DNA from: Alphaproteobacteria bacterium
GTDB lineage: Bacteria > Pseudomonadota > Alphaproteobacteria > Rhodobacterales > Rhodobacteraceae
DNA length: 64,000 bases
Reading direction: 5' to 3'
NCBI GenBank assembly: GCA_030425395.1
Contig: JAUIAS010000001.1
Location: 186,001-250,000 of the forward strand
Positions within the stretch are counted from its first letter, which is position 1, and every line of letters begins with the position of its first letter. The translations under genes were made by a program, and so were the position numbers. The notes under the pieces are model-generated. The model worked only from the letters and a program-made list of their open reading frames with translations. It was not told the DNA's origin and did not search any database. Below, one piece after another: positions 49,140-61,887 of this stretch.

Positions 49140-50336
49140 ATGAGACACGCTGCATGCCATTTTTCCATCACCGCGTTGACCCGCGGCAAGACCGCGGGCC
49201 CCGTTGCACGGGCCGCATACATCGCCCGCTGCCGCCTGCACGATGAGCGAACCGGCCAGACCTTTTCCTACAGCCGCCGCAGCGGGCTTTTGGAGGCAGG
49301 GGCCGTGAATTGGGTAACCGGGATCGAGCGCCTTTGGAACGAATCCGAGCGCGCGGAGACAAGAAGCAACGCGCGCGTGGCGCGAGAGATCAAGGTGTCG
49401 ATCCCGACCGAGCTGCCGCTCGACGAGATGCGCCGTTTGGTTCACGGTTTCTGTTGCAATCTCAAGGACAGATACGGCTTGGCTGCCCAATGGGCCATCC
49501 ACGCACCGCGCTTTCACGACAGGTCGGACGGCCGGAAAGTCGAGCGCCAATATCGGGCAGGAACAATCGATCAGGAAGAATACTTCCAAATCCTCGCAGA
49601 CCCTGAACGGACCAACCTCAACTTTCATGCTCACATCCTCAAGTCCGTCCGAGAGAAGGATCCAACCACTGGATTATTCGGAGAGAAGATCCATAGCCTT
49701 GATCGTGGACCGGGTCGGGCGTCCGAGTTTCGGGACATGCGTAGCGAGTGGGAAATTCGGGCGAATGCTGCTCTGCAACGCGTAGGTTCGGATGCGCGGG
49801 TCGACCTGCGATCTTACAAAGATATGGCGGCCGCGGGCGATGCACCGGAAGGCTTGGCCGCGCAGCCGCATGTCGGATCAAAGGCAAACCACGATGCTGC
49901 GTCGAACTACCCGGGCCGGGTGAAAGCGCGGAGGGAGATCCATCACCACAATGCTGAGATCTGGACCGCCTGGGAGCAGCGCCGCGCTCTTGAACGGGAG
50001 CGGGCGCGGCTCGAGGCATCCGAAAGGATCGCGTCAGAGAGGGAGGCCGCGCGCAAGGTTGAGGCCGCGGCGGAGAAGCGCAACATAGCCGAGGCGAAGA
50101 CGGAACAGGAGGCAAGAGAGGCCGCGCGTGGTGCGATGCACATCACATCACTGCGGTCAGGATACGAAGACGTCATCGCTATGGCTCAGAGAGGCGAGAA
50201 GATGGAAATGCCCGTAGGTGAGGATGCCGAGATCGATCCAGAAACTTACGTGCGCGAGGTCTCGAACACTCCCTTCAACAAAGCGATCAAGGTCCGACGC
50301 AGGGCGCCGGTCCGCGGCCGTGTGAGATGCGGCTGA
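49140..50336 (+). CDS. mobA: MobA/MobL-family relaxase
   Basis: Nicks oriT and pilots the strand during mobilisation. 398 residues. The N-terminal MRHAACHFSITALTRG and ARAAYIARCRLHDERTGQTF are typical of MobA/MobL and TraA N-terminal domains. The histidine triad is in NLNFHAHILKSV (about 161-172), with SEFRDMRSEWEIRAN after it. The C-terminal third is a charged coiled coil (about 275-345). No helicase or primase part follows, so the protein is a stand-alone relaxase relying on a helper for transfer. Confidence 0.88.
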   Translation: MRHAACHFSITALTRGKTAGPVARAAYIARCRLHDERTGQTFSYSRRSGLLEAGAVNWVTGIERLWNESERAETRSNARVAREIKVSIPTELPLDEMRRLVHGFCCNLKDRYGLAAQWAIHAPRFHDRSDGRKVERQYRAGTIDQEEYFQILADPERTNLNFHAHILKSVREKDPTTGLFGEKIHSLDRGPGRASEFRDMRSEWEIRANAALQRVGSDARVDLRSYKDMAAAGDAPEGLAAQPHVGSKANHDAASNYPGRVKARREIHHHNAEIWTAWEQRRALERERARLEASERIASEREAARKVEAAAEKRNIAEAKTEQEAREAARGAMHITSLRSGYEDVIAMAQRGEKMEMPVGEDAEIDPETYVREVSNTPFNKAIKVRRRAPVRGRVRCG

Positions 50337-50370
50337 GGGCGCACGAGCGCAACCTCGCGCAAAAACGCGA

Positions 50371-51090
50371 TCACCGGAAAGCGGCCGCGTAGACCCGCTC
50401 CCTCTGGGCAAGAACGATACCCACTTCCTCAGGCCAGCAGCGGTATGCGAAGGGAATGAAGGGGATGTATCCCTTCGCGATATCCTCGTCCCACTGAGAC
50501 CGTGCGGCCGCGCGCTCCTCCTCCAGCTCGGCCAAGAAGCCGCGCGGCATCGTCTGCGCGTGACGAATGAGGCGGGCGTGGTTGCTCTCGCCGCGGCGCA
50601 GCTCATGCTCCGTTTCGACGATCCGCCGGATCGCCAGCAAGCATACGTCCTCGAAGTCGACGGCCTTATAGGGTGCATACTCCGGGATCCTGCGGAGAAG
50701 GGCCTCGATCTCCTCGTCGGACAGCTGGAATGCCTGATGGCGCCCCTCGGTCAGGAACCTTTTGGCGGCGTCCTCCGCGATCCAGCGCAAGCAGCCTGAA
50801 CGAAGGTCGTTCGCGCCTTGATCGGGAGTGGCGAAGATCCTGATGGAGGAGGCGAATTGCCTTGGGGACGGCGCCTTGCACTTCAGGTTTTCACGCACGT
50901 TGACCTGTTTCAGATTGCCGTTTCCATGGAAGGTAAGAGAGCACAGGACGGGCACTCGGAAGTCATGACGGCCGAGCAGTCGACGCGCTTCCGCGAGGGT
51001 CATCGCGTCGTAGTCGCGCTGAAACGATCGGGCGGCAACGATCAGCTTCTGGGCCAGGTTCTCAGGCATGTGAGGTGCGGGGGCGATCAT
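50371..51090 (-). CDS. Unknown protein of the mobilisable module
   Basis: 239 residues with good codon use and a strong start (GGAGAAG five bases upstream). The sequence is mostly helical and charged; FRVPVLCSLTFHGNGNLKQ may be a beta segment, and RRGESNHARLIRHAQTMPRG is basic. No transmembrane segment, no catalytic motif, no family recognised. It follows the next unknown gene on the same strand by 85 bases, so the two may form a unit. Confidence 0.65.
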   Translation of the reverse strand: MIAPAPHMPENLAQKLIVAARSFQRDYDAMTLAEARRLLGRHDFRVPVLCSLTFHGNGNLKQVNVRENLKCKAPSPRQFASSIRIFATPDQGANDLRSGCLRWIAEDAAKRFLTEGRHQAFQLSDEEIEALLRRIPEYAPYKAVDFEDVCLLAIRRIVETEHELRRGESNHARLIRHAQTMPRGFLAELEEERAAARSQWDEDIAKGYIPFIPFAYRCWPEEVGIVLAQRERVYAAAFR

Positions 51091-51175
51091 TTTCTTCTCC
51101 AGATGTTGGTGTCTGGGGAGGATTTGGAGTCGATCGCCGGCGCACGGAAATGCGCCGGCGTCGATTTCTCACGTG

Positions 51176-52012
51176 CTACTGGATGACGGTCTGGTGCCAC
51201 TTGTGCGCGAGGGCTTCGGCGTTCAGCACGGACTTGGTCCCACCGATGGGGATCTCGATGACACTCCGCGTTCCCGGTTGAAACTTGTAGAGCTTGCCGC
51301 GCTCCCACGTCGTCTTCGCGGTCTGGATCTTGACCGGGACTTCGGAGACAAAGTCGTCAACCAGATCCTGACGCGGTGCGATCAGGTAGCCCTGGTCAAG
51401 GATCCGGCTCGTTCGCATTGCGGCGTTGACCCACGCCCGGCTGGAAGCGCTCCATGTGGTGCGCCAGGGGTCCTGCTCCGGCGGCTTCTGCGGGAGCACT
51501 GAAAAACGAGACATCTTCGGTTCGAGACGCAAAGGAATACGTGGCAGCAAGAACCGCGGACGGTTCTTTCCGCCGTTTAGGCACGCCAGTGAGAGAAACA
51601 TCAGGTCATGAAGGGTGCGGCATTGCCGAACCTGCTCCGTCCGCATGATTGCGAAGGCTGTTGTCGGTTTCGAGAAAGCCGCTGAGAACGCATTGCCGAG
51701 TTCAAATTGGAACCTCCGTCCCCGGACGGTGGGGGCCTTCAGAATATTCTGGTCGGCGAGTTCACAGCAGGCCGTGTGGATCCATCGGTTGTCCTTTGCC
51801 TTATCTGGACCGACGGCCAAAGCGAGCGTGCGCGTGTGCGTGCTATGCACTTTCGAGAAGTGGGTGGGCACGAGGGACATCTTTCCCTTCAGGGACGTGT
51901 CGAGCGCGTAGAGCAGGCCGTGGATCAGGCGGAGGGCCAGGAAACTGCGCTCGTGTTCGCAGAGAAATTTCACGACGGGCGCGGGGACGACATAGGTATC
52001 ATTTATGGGCAT
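51176..52012 (-). CDS. Unknown protein, possible replication initiator
   Basis: 278 residues. Two segments, about residues 18-40 (HERSFLALRLIHGLLYALDT) and later LGNAFSAAF, recall winged-helix plasmid initiator proteins, and the basic C-terminus ends LNAEALAHKWHQTVIQ. Together with a relaxase and oriT this would make the module an integrated mobilisable plasmid, but no family motif is firm, so the function remains unknown. GGAG lies four bases before the ATG. The next gene downstream is also unknown. Confidence 0.6.
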   Translation of the reverse strand: MPINDTYVVPAPVVKFLCEHERSFLALRLIHGLLYALDTSLKGKMSLVPTHFSKVHSTHTRTLALAVGPDKAKDNRWIHTACCELADQNILKAPTVRGRRFQFELGNAFSAAFSKPTTAFAIMRTEQVRQCRTLHDLMFLSLACLNGGKNRPRFLLPRIPLRLEPKMSRFSVLPQKPPEQDPWRTTWSASSRAWVNAAMRTSRILDQGYLIAPRQDLVDDFVSEVPVKIQTAKTTWERGKLYKFQPGTRSVIEIPIGGTKSVLNAEALAHKWHQTVIQ

Positions 52013-52333
52013 GGGGGCTCCAGGTTGAGGTTACTCAGAGCAATTGGTCCCCAATGGACCCCGTCCAAAATGCAGGTCGCCCCGTTCAGATGCCGGATCG
52101 CCCCGTGCCACCGTGCATGTGACCCCGGTCATCTGCTGGCTGAACCCGAATGCGGGGACCTGAGCCACTGAATGGGCGGCGTCGAATTGATGAACGTGAC
52201 GTCCCAAAACCCGTTCTTGCTGACTGCGCAGCACGCCAAGTCTCGGAAATCGTTAAGCTTCAGGGCGGTTGAATTCTACTATACCCACAATTTTAGGAGA
52301 GATTGTAACTGGACGCGATAATCGACGCGAAAA
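52013..52333. other. Noncoding region upstream of the unknown initiator-like gene
   Basis: No convincing gene. If the 51176-52012 product is an initiator, this is where its origin would be expected; I saw no iterons (direct repeats of about 18-22 bases) by eye. Confidence 0.3.
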
Positions 52334-52389
52334 TCGTCCTCCGGTTTCGACGGCTCCTCTGTGCGAGAGCCGTCGAAACCGGAGGACGA
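52334..52389. repeat. Perfect 23-bp inverted repeat
   Basis: Bases 52334-52356 are exactly complementary to 52367-52389, with the ten-base loop CTCTGTGCGA. The arm begins TCGTCCTCCGG and ends GACGGCTC. No T run follows on the plus strand and only a weak TTTT on the minus strand. Possible roles are a bidirectional terminator, a single-strand origin of a rolling-circle replicon, or a recombination site. Confidence 0.9.
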
Positions 52390-52489
52390 CAGATGGACTT
52401 CGAACCTGAATTGATCTTCCGGAAGCCGGCTATCGCCGCGGATCTGGGTCGGGTTGCGGCATGGTGTCGACACATCCACCGAAACTCCA

Positions 52490-52660
52490 ATGATCAAAAC
52501 GGCCAGCTTTGCCCTGAACTCTCAGGGGTATGCGACATCGCTCAAAGGACTTTCGAGATCTTCTCCGGGCACGGTGGTGTTCGAGGCCCGCCTGTCGGCT
52601 CATGCGCGACTGTCCGCGATCGCGGAGTTCCAGAAGAGCGGTCTTGCCAGGGGCAAGTAG
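52490..52660 (+). CDS. Small hypothetical protein
   Basis: 56 residues beginning MIKTASFALNSQGYATSLKG. Third-codon GC is high as in real genes here, but there is no clear ribosome-binding site and no known relative that I recognise. An upstream in-frame ATG at 52454 is possible. Confidence 0.3.
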   Translation: MIKTASFALNSQGYATSLKGLSRSSPGTVVFEARLSAHARLSAIAEFQKSGLARGK

Positions 52661-52928
52661 CCCGATAGGCCTGCGCTGCTATCGTGATCGGCCTTTCTTC
52701 GGAGGCCGCTCCCGAGAACAGCGCGGCGTTGCCAAAACAAAGAAAACTCAGAATTCGACATGTCGACAACGGACCGGAACACCCGGACATGTCGAAACGG
52801 ATGCGCGGCGGCGTCTTTACGCCCCACATCCAAGCCGCTGCGTCCTCCTGCGCAGCGGTTCTTGAAGGAAGCCGGAAGATTTTCCGAGGCGGTAAGGTGC
52901 CGCCGGTCTCCGGCAGAAGGAGGACCCC
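52661..52928. other. Short noncoding stretch with a hairpin
   Basis: CCGCTGCG (52835-52842) pairs with CGCAGCGG (52851-52858). The loop TCCTCCTG resembles an anti-Shine-Dalgarno sequence. Otherwise no gene is visible before the start at 52929. Confidence 0.35.
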
Positions 52929-53291
52929 ATGGGTAAACTGCAGACTATCGTGATGAATCGCGGCACCGGCGTTCCGAAAGGCACCGCGATCCGGCTCACA
53001 AAGGAATTCCTCTCCCGCCATGGGGCAGGTCTCGATGACCTGCTGCGCAGGTTTCCGGGCCTGCATGGACCTGCGTTCCGGCAGGCAATCGAGGCCTGCT
53101 TCGCCACATCGGAAACGGCTCCCGAACTCGCCATGGCGCTCGAGGAGGCCGTCGACACGCTGCTCTCACTTCAAAGCGAGAACTGCCTCCCGCTGCCGGT
53201 GGACGCCGGCCGTCGGGTTCAGGTCGATGCCGGGCTCCGCTGGTATGCGGCCCGGCTCCACGACCTCGCGCGCGCTGCTCGAACGATGTAA
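52929..53291 (+). CDS. Unknown 120-residue protein
   Basis: A strong ribosome-binding site (AAGGAGG) precedes the ATG, and codon use is normal for the organism. The protein is all helical by appearance (LDDLLRRFPGLHGPAFRQAI, ELAMALEEAVDTLLSLQ), soluble, with no recognised motif. Last gene before the tRNA-Leu end of the accessory region. Could be cargo of the mobile module. Confidence 0.65.
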   Translation: MGKLQTIVMNRGTGVPKGTAIRLTKEFLSRHGAGLDDLLRRFPGLHGPAFRQAIEACFATSETAPELAMALEEAVDTLLSLQSENCLPLPVDAGRRVQVDAGLRWYAARLHDLARAARTM

Positions 53292-53368
53292 TCGGACAAA
53301 CTGTCCGGCAGACGTCGTGTGGGGCGGATTGTGGGGCAGTTTCGGGGCTATCGCCGTCGAAAACCCCT

Positions 53369-53387
53369 AAAAACCAAGTGTACTTGG
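53369..53387 (-). terminator. tRNA-Leu terminator
   Basis: On the minus strand CCAAG-TACA-CTTGG is followed by TTTTT, 18 bases after the tRNA 3' end. Confidence 0.65.
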
Positions 53388-53404
53388 ATTTCGGGGTTGA
53401 CGAA

Positions 53405-53491
53405 TGGTGCCCAGGAGAGGACTCGAACCTCCACGACCGTTAGGTCACTGGTACCTGAAACCAGCGCGTCTACCAATTCCGCCACCTGGGC
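53405..53491 (-). tRNA. tRNA-Leu (anticodon CAG)
   Basis: Read on the minus strand the 87 bases start GCCCAGGTGGCGGAATTGGT and end CCTGGGC-ACCA. The acceptor stem pairs perfectly, a long variable arm is present, the anticodon loop is TTCAGGT, and the CCA end is encoded. The accessory region lies at its 3' side, the usual place for integration of mobile elements, but no second copy of its 3' end was found. Confidence 0.95.
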
Positions 53492-53714
53492 ACAGGCGTC
53501 GTGAGGCAGGCGTGTAAGGCGCACGCGAGAGGGTGTCAAACGGAATCTGATAGTTTCTTGCACGGCGGCGAAATTTTTGCCGACTGGACTGAAAACCGAC
53601 CACGGATCCCGTCGAATCTGCCGCTTGCGGAATTATCGCGGCGTTTTTGCGCCTTGTTCCTCGCATTTCAGGGCGATACACGATCAAGTAACCTCATCCA
53701 GCGGGAGCCTTGCA

Positions 53715-54695
53715 ATGACCAAGCTTGTGACCATCTTTGGCGGTTCAGGATTTATCGGACGCTATGTCGCGCGCCGGATGGCCAAGGAAGGCTGGCGGGT
53801 GCGTGTCGCCGTCCGCCGCCCGAATGAGGCACTGTTCGTTAAACCATACGGCGTCGTGGGTCAGGTCGAACCCATCTTTTGCAATATCCGCAACGATGCA
53901 TCTGTTGATGCCGCGCTGGCAGGTGCCGATGCGGTGGTCAACTGCGTTGGCATCCTGGCGAACGATGGCAAGAATACTTTCGAGTCCGTCCAGACCGAAG
54001 GCGCGGCGCGCATTGCACGGCTCGCAGCTGCGCGTGGGATCGAGCGCATGGTGCATGTTTCGGCTATCGGGGCGGACCCCGACTCGGACAGCGCCTATGC
54101 CCGCACCAAAGCCGAAGGCGAAGCCGCAGTGCTTGCCGAGATGCCGGATGCGGTGATCCTGCGCCCTTCCATCGTGTTCGGGGCCGAAGACGAATTCTTC
54201 AACCGCTTTGCGGGGATGACACGGTTTGGACCGATCCTGCCGGTTGTCGGTGCGGACACGCGATTCCAGCCAGTTTACGTGGATGATGTTGCCCGTGCGG
54301 CGGTTGCCGGTGTTCTGGGCGATGCTGTTCCGGGCGTCTATGAACTGGGCGGACCGGATGTGAGCACCTTCCGGGAATTGATGCAGCAGATGCTTGGGAT
54401 TATCCGCCGCCGCCGTCTGATCCTGAACCTGCCTTTCCCGATTGCTGGGGTCATGGCGCTGGGCTTTGATGTGGCTAATGCGGCCAGCTTTGGCTTGATC
54501 CCTGCGCAAATCACCCGCGATCAGGTGCGCAATCTGGCCCGTGACAATGTTGTTGCGGATGATGCAAAAGGCTTTGCCAATCTGGGCATTCAGGCAACGT
54601 CGCTTGAGGCCGTTCTGCCGGAATACCTGTGGCGGTTCCGTCCCTCGGGCCAATATGATGCCATCAAGGAATCGGCGCGCAACCTGCGCGCCTGA
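53715..54695 (+). CDS. NDUFA9-like NAD(P)-dependent epimerase/dehydratase
   Basis: 326 residues of the extended short-chain dehydrogenase fold. The Rossmann motif is IFGGSGFIGRYVARRM (about 7-22). HVSAIGADPDSDSAYARTKA has the atypical Tyr-Lys region of the complex I NDUFA9 subunit family. In alphaproteobacteria such genes are widespread; the role is linked to complex I or to lipid/quinone handling by homology only. Start ATG follows GGGAG. Confidence 0.85.
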   Translation: MTKLVTIFGGSGFIGRYVARRMAKEGWRVRVAVRRPNEALFVKPYGVVGQVEPIFCNIRNDASVDAALAGADAVVNCVGILANDGKNTFESVQTEGAARIARLAAARGIERMVHVSAIGADPDSDSAYARTKAEGEAAVLAEMPDAVILRPSIVFGAEDEFFNRFAGMTRFGPILPVVGADTRFQPVYVDDVARAAVAGVLGDAVPGVYELGGPDVSTFRELMQQMLGIIRRRRLILNLPFPIAGVMALGFDVANAASFGLIPAQITRDQVRNLARDNVVADDAKGFANLGIQATSLEAVLPEYLWRFRPSGQYDAIKESARNLRA

Positions 54696-54698
54696 CCC

Positions 54699-55502
54699 TC
54701 AGGCGTACGCGACCCAAAGCAACAAAAGACCCAACAACACCCTGTAGATCACATAGGGTGTAAAGCTGACGGTCCTGAGCAATCGCATCATCGCCCACAA
54801 GGCCAGCAATGCAGCCGCGCATGCGAATGCTGCGGCAATCGCTGCCTCTTGGGCCAGAACAAAATCACCTTCGGACACGATATCGGCCCCAAGAACAACA
54901 CCCGACGCGACAATGGTCGGAATGGACATCAGCATGGAAATCCGCGCCGCCTGCTCCCTACCGTAGCCGAGCAACCTGCCGCCGGTGATCGTAATACCGG
55001 ACCGAGATGTTCCGGGTATCAGGGCAACGGCCTGCCACAAACCGATGACGATCGCGTGTTTCCACGTCCAGTCGTCCAAGCTCAGTGTTTCCGCGCCTTT
55101 TTGGTCCGCCCAATATAGGACGATCCCAAAGATCAGCATCGTCCAGCCGATCACTGCGATAGACCGCATCATGTGATCAAGCCCGGTGGCGTGCAGGATA
55201 AACCCAGCCACCACCACGGGAACGGTGCCCACAACAAGGCTAACGGCCAGACGTGCCGGAGATGTATCTATTCGTCCCAGAAGCAATTGGCCGGTTCCGA
55301 CAAGAGCCAACTTCACTTCTGATCGAAAGAACAGCACGACAGCAACCAAGGTGCCCACATGCACCGCCACATCCAGAACCTGTCCCTGATCTGCCATTCC
55401 GGTTAGGCCCGGCAAGAGAATCAGATGCCCCGAAGACGAGATCGGCAGGAATTCGGTAATGCCCTGAATAATGGCCAGAAGAATCAGATGGAAAACGGGC
55501 AT
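54699..55502 (-). CDS. uppP: Undecaprenyl-diphosphatase
   Basis: Inner-membrane enzyme that recycles undecaprenyl pyrophosphate to the monophosphate carrier for peptidoglycan synthesis (BacA/UppP). 267 residues with about eight helices. The two motifs are QGITEFLPISSSGHL (Glu, Ser) near residue 13 and PGTSRSGIT near residue 165. Convergent with the NDUFA9-like gene, three bases apart. Confidence 0.96.
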   Translation of the reverse strand: MPVFHLILLAIIQGITEFLPISSSGHLILLPGLTGMADQGQVLDVAVHVGTLVAVVLFFRSEVKLALVGTGQLLLGRIDTSPARLAVSLVVGTVPVVVAGFILHATGLDHMMRSIAVIGWTMLIFGIVLYWADQKGAETLSLDDWTWKHAIVIGLWQAVALIPGTSRSGITITGGRLLGYGREQAARISMLMSIPTIVASGVVLGADIVSEGDFVLAQEAAIAAAFACAAALLALWAMMRLLRTVSFTPYVIYRVLLGLLLLWVAYA

Positions 55503-55571
55503 GAGGCGGCCTTATGGGCGGGGAATACGCGGCGCACTATAAGCATATGGATTTTCTATTAAATCGAATAT

Positions 55572-55650
55572 TTAGGTCCGATATGATACCTAATTCCCTG
55601 AACTTTTGTCTAATTTCAGAGAGGCTGTGCACCTTTTTCTCACATTAGGT
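55572..55650. promoter_or_regulatory. gltD upstream region with TTAGGT repeats
   Basis: TTAGGT (55572-55577) and ACCTAA (55588-55593) form a palindrome spaced by ten bases, and a third TTAGGT is at 55645-55650. The stretch is unusually AT-rich for this genome, as expected for a regulated promoter. Possible operator of the gltDB operon. Confidence 0.35.
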
Positions 55651-55727
55651 AAGTATTGCTGCCTTTTCAACGCTCGGGCGATCGACTAAAGGATGACCGT
55701 CCTGAAATTCCGAAGGAGTTTTCCGCT

Positions 55728-57167
55728 GTGGCCAAACAACCCATGCTGAAGTTTATCAACATTCCCCGCGATATGCCCGAGAAGCGTGGCGCAGAAACCC
55801 GTCGCGAGGACTTTCAGGAGATTTATGCCGAATTCGCAGCCGAGAAGGCCAAGGAACAGGCAAGCCGCTGCAGCCAATGCGGCGTGCCCTATTGCCAGAC
55901 GCATTGCCCGCTGCACAACAACATTCCGGACTGGCTGCGCCTGACCGCCGAGGGCCGCCTGCGCGAAGCGTATGAAGTGAGTCAGGCAACCAACACGTTC
56001 CCGGAAATCTGCGGGCGCATCTGTCCGCAGGACCGCCTGTGCGAAGGTAATTGCGTGATCGAGCAATCCGGCCATGGCACCGTCACCATCGGATCGGTGG
56101 AAAAATACATCACAGATACCGCGTGGGAAGAAGGCTGGGTTCAGCCGATCACGCCCGCACATGAGCGCACCGAAAGCGTTGGCATCATTGGCGCTGGCCC
56201 CGGTGGACTGGCCGCAGCGGACGTACTGCGCCGGGCCGGCGTTCAGGTCACCATTTATGACCGTTATGATCGGGCTGGCGGGTTGCTGACCTATGGCATC
56301 CCGGGCTTCAAACTTGAAAAAGACGTTGTTTTGCGCCGAAACGCGCAGCTTGAACAAGGCGGCGTTACTTTTGTGATGAACTGCAACGTCGGTGAAGATA
56401 TCAGCTTTGACGACATCCGCGCCAAGCATGACGCGGTGATCATAGCGACAGGCGTTTACAAATCCCGCGATCTGGGCGGGCCCGGCAGCGGTGCGCAAGG
56501 CATAGTGAAGGCCATTGATTTTCTGACCGTGTCCAACCGCAAAAGCTTTGGGGATGATGTCGCCGAATTCGAAGACGGCACATTGAACGCTGAAGGCAAG
56601 CGTGTCGTTGTGATCGGTGGTGGCGACACGGCGATGGACTGTGTGCGCACATCCATTCGGCAAGGCGCGACATCGGTGAAATGCCTTTATCGTCGCGACC
56701 GCGCGAACATGCCCGGTTCTCAACGCGAAGTGCAGAACGCCGAAGAAGAAGGCGTCATCTTTGAATGGCTCAGCGCGCCCAAAGGCTTTGTCGATAAAGA
56801 TGGCCACGTCAGCGGCGTGATGGTCGAAAAGATGCGCCTTGGCGCTCCTGATGCCACGGGCCGTCAAGCACCAGAGGTGATCGACGGATCGGAGTATGTC
56901 GAGGCTGCCGATCTGGTGATCAAGGCGCTTGGGTTCGAACCTGAAGACCTGCCAACGCTCTGGGATCAGCCCGAACTCAAGGTGACCCGCTGGGGAACCG
57001 TGAAGGCCGCCTTTGAAACCGGCGAGACCGATTTGCCAGGCGTCTATGCGGTGGGCGACATCGTGCGCGGTGCTTCGCTGGTGGTCTGGGCCATCCGCGA
57101 CGGACGCGATTGCGCAGATGCCGTTCTGAGCCGTTTCAACGCCGCCGGTGCTGTTGCCGCTGAATGA
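55728..57167 (+). CDS. gltD: Glutamate synthase small subunit
   Basis: FAD/NADPH subunit of glutamate synthase. 479 residues. N-terminal cysteine clusters CSQCGVPYCQTHCPLHN and CGRICPQDRLCEGNC bind 4Fe-4S centres; FAD and NADPH folds carry GAGPGGLAAADVLRRAG and VVIGGGDTAMDCV. The start is GTG at 55728, nine bases after AAGGAG; ATG at 55743 is an alternative. gltB follows, with gltD first in the operon. Confidence 0.95.
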   Translation: MAKQPMLKFINIPRDMPEKRGAETRREDFQEIYAEFAAEKAKEQASRCSQCGVPYCQTHCPLHNNIPDWLRLTAEGRLREAYEVSQATNTFPEICGRICPQDRLCEGNCVIEQSGHGTVTIGSVEKYITDTAWEEGWVQPITPAHERTESVGIIGAGPGGLAAADVLRRAGVQVTIYDRYDRAGGLLTYGIPGFKLEKDVVLRRNAQLEQGGVTFVMNCNVGEDISFDDIRAKHDAVIIATGVYKSRDLGGPGSGAQGIVKAIDFLTVSNRKSFGDDVAEFEDGTLNAEGKRVVVIGGGDTAMDCVRTSIRQGATSVKCLYRRDRANMPGSQREVQNAEEEGVIFEWLSAPKGFVDKDGHVSGVMVEKMRLGAPDATGRQAPEVIDGSEYVEAADLVIKALGFEPEDLPTLWDQPELKVTRWGTVKAAFETGETDLPGVYAVGDIVRGASLVVWAIRDGRDCADAVLSRFNAAGAVAAE

Positions 57168-57237
57168 TGTCGCCCTGACCGGGAAATCAGATACAAAATT
57201 TCGCCGCTTTGCGGCACCTCAACGGAGGAACCGAGCC

Positions 57238-61770
<4,533 letters not shown>

Positions 61771-61793
61771 CCAAAAGCTGACATCTAGGATCA

Positions 61794-61820
61794 CCCCCGC
61801 AAATTTTTGCGGGGGTTTTT
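61794..61820 (+). terminator. gltDB terminator
   Basis: CCCCCGCAA pairs with TTGCGGGGG, followed by TTTTT. It begins 24 bases after the gltB stop. Confidence 0.92.
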
Positions 61821-61887
61821 CGTTGGCGGCCTTTTCGGCGGGCAGCAAGTGGTTTTCCTGCCCGCCAAGGTCACCTATAGCGGGGTC

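Noticed and set aside
48924-49634. Long N-terminal extension of the TraD-like gene
   Set aside because: The extra frame runs antisense through the oriT-like region and relaxase. The normal TraD-like start is the ATG at 48923.
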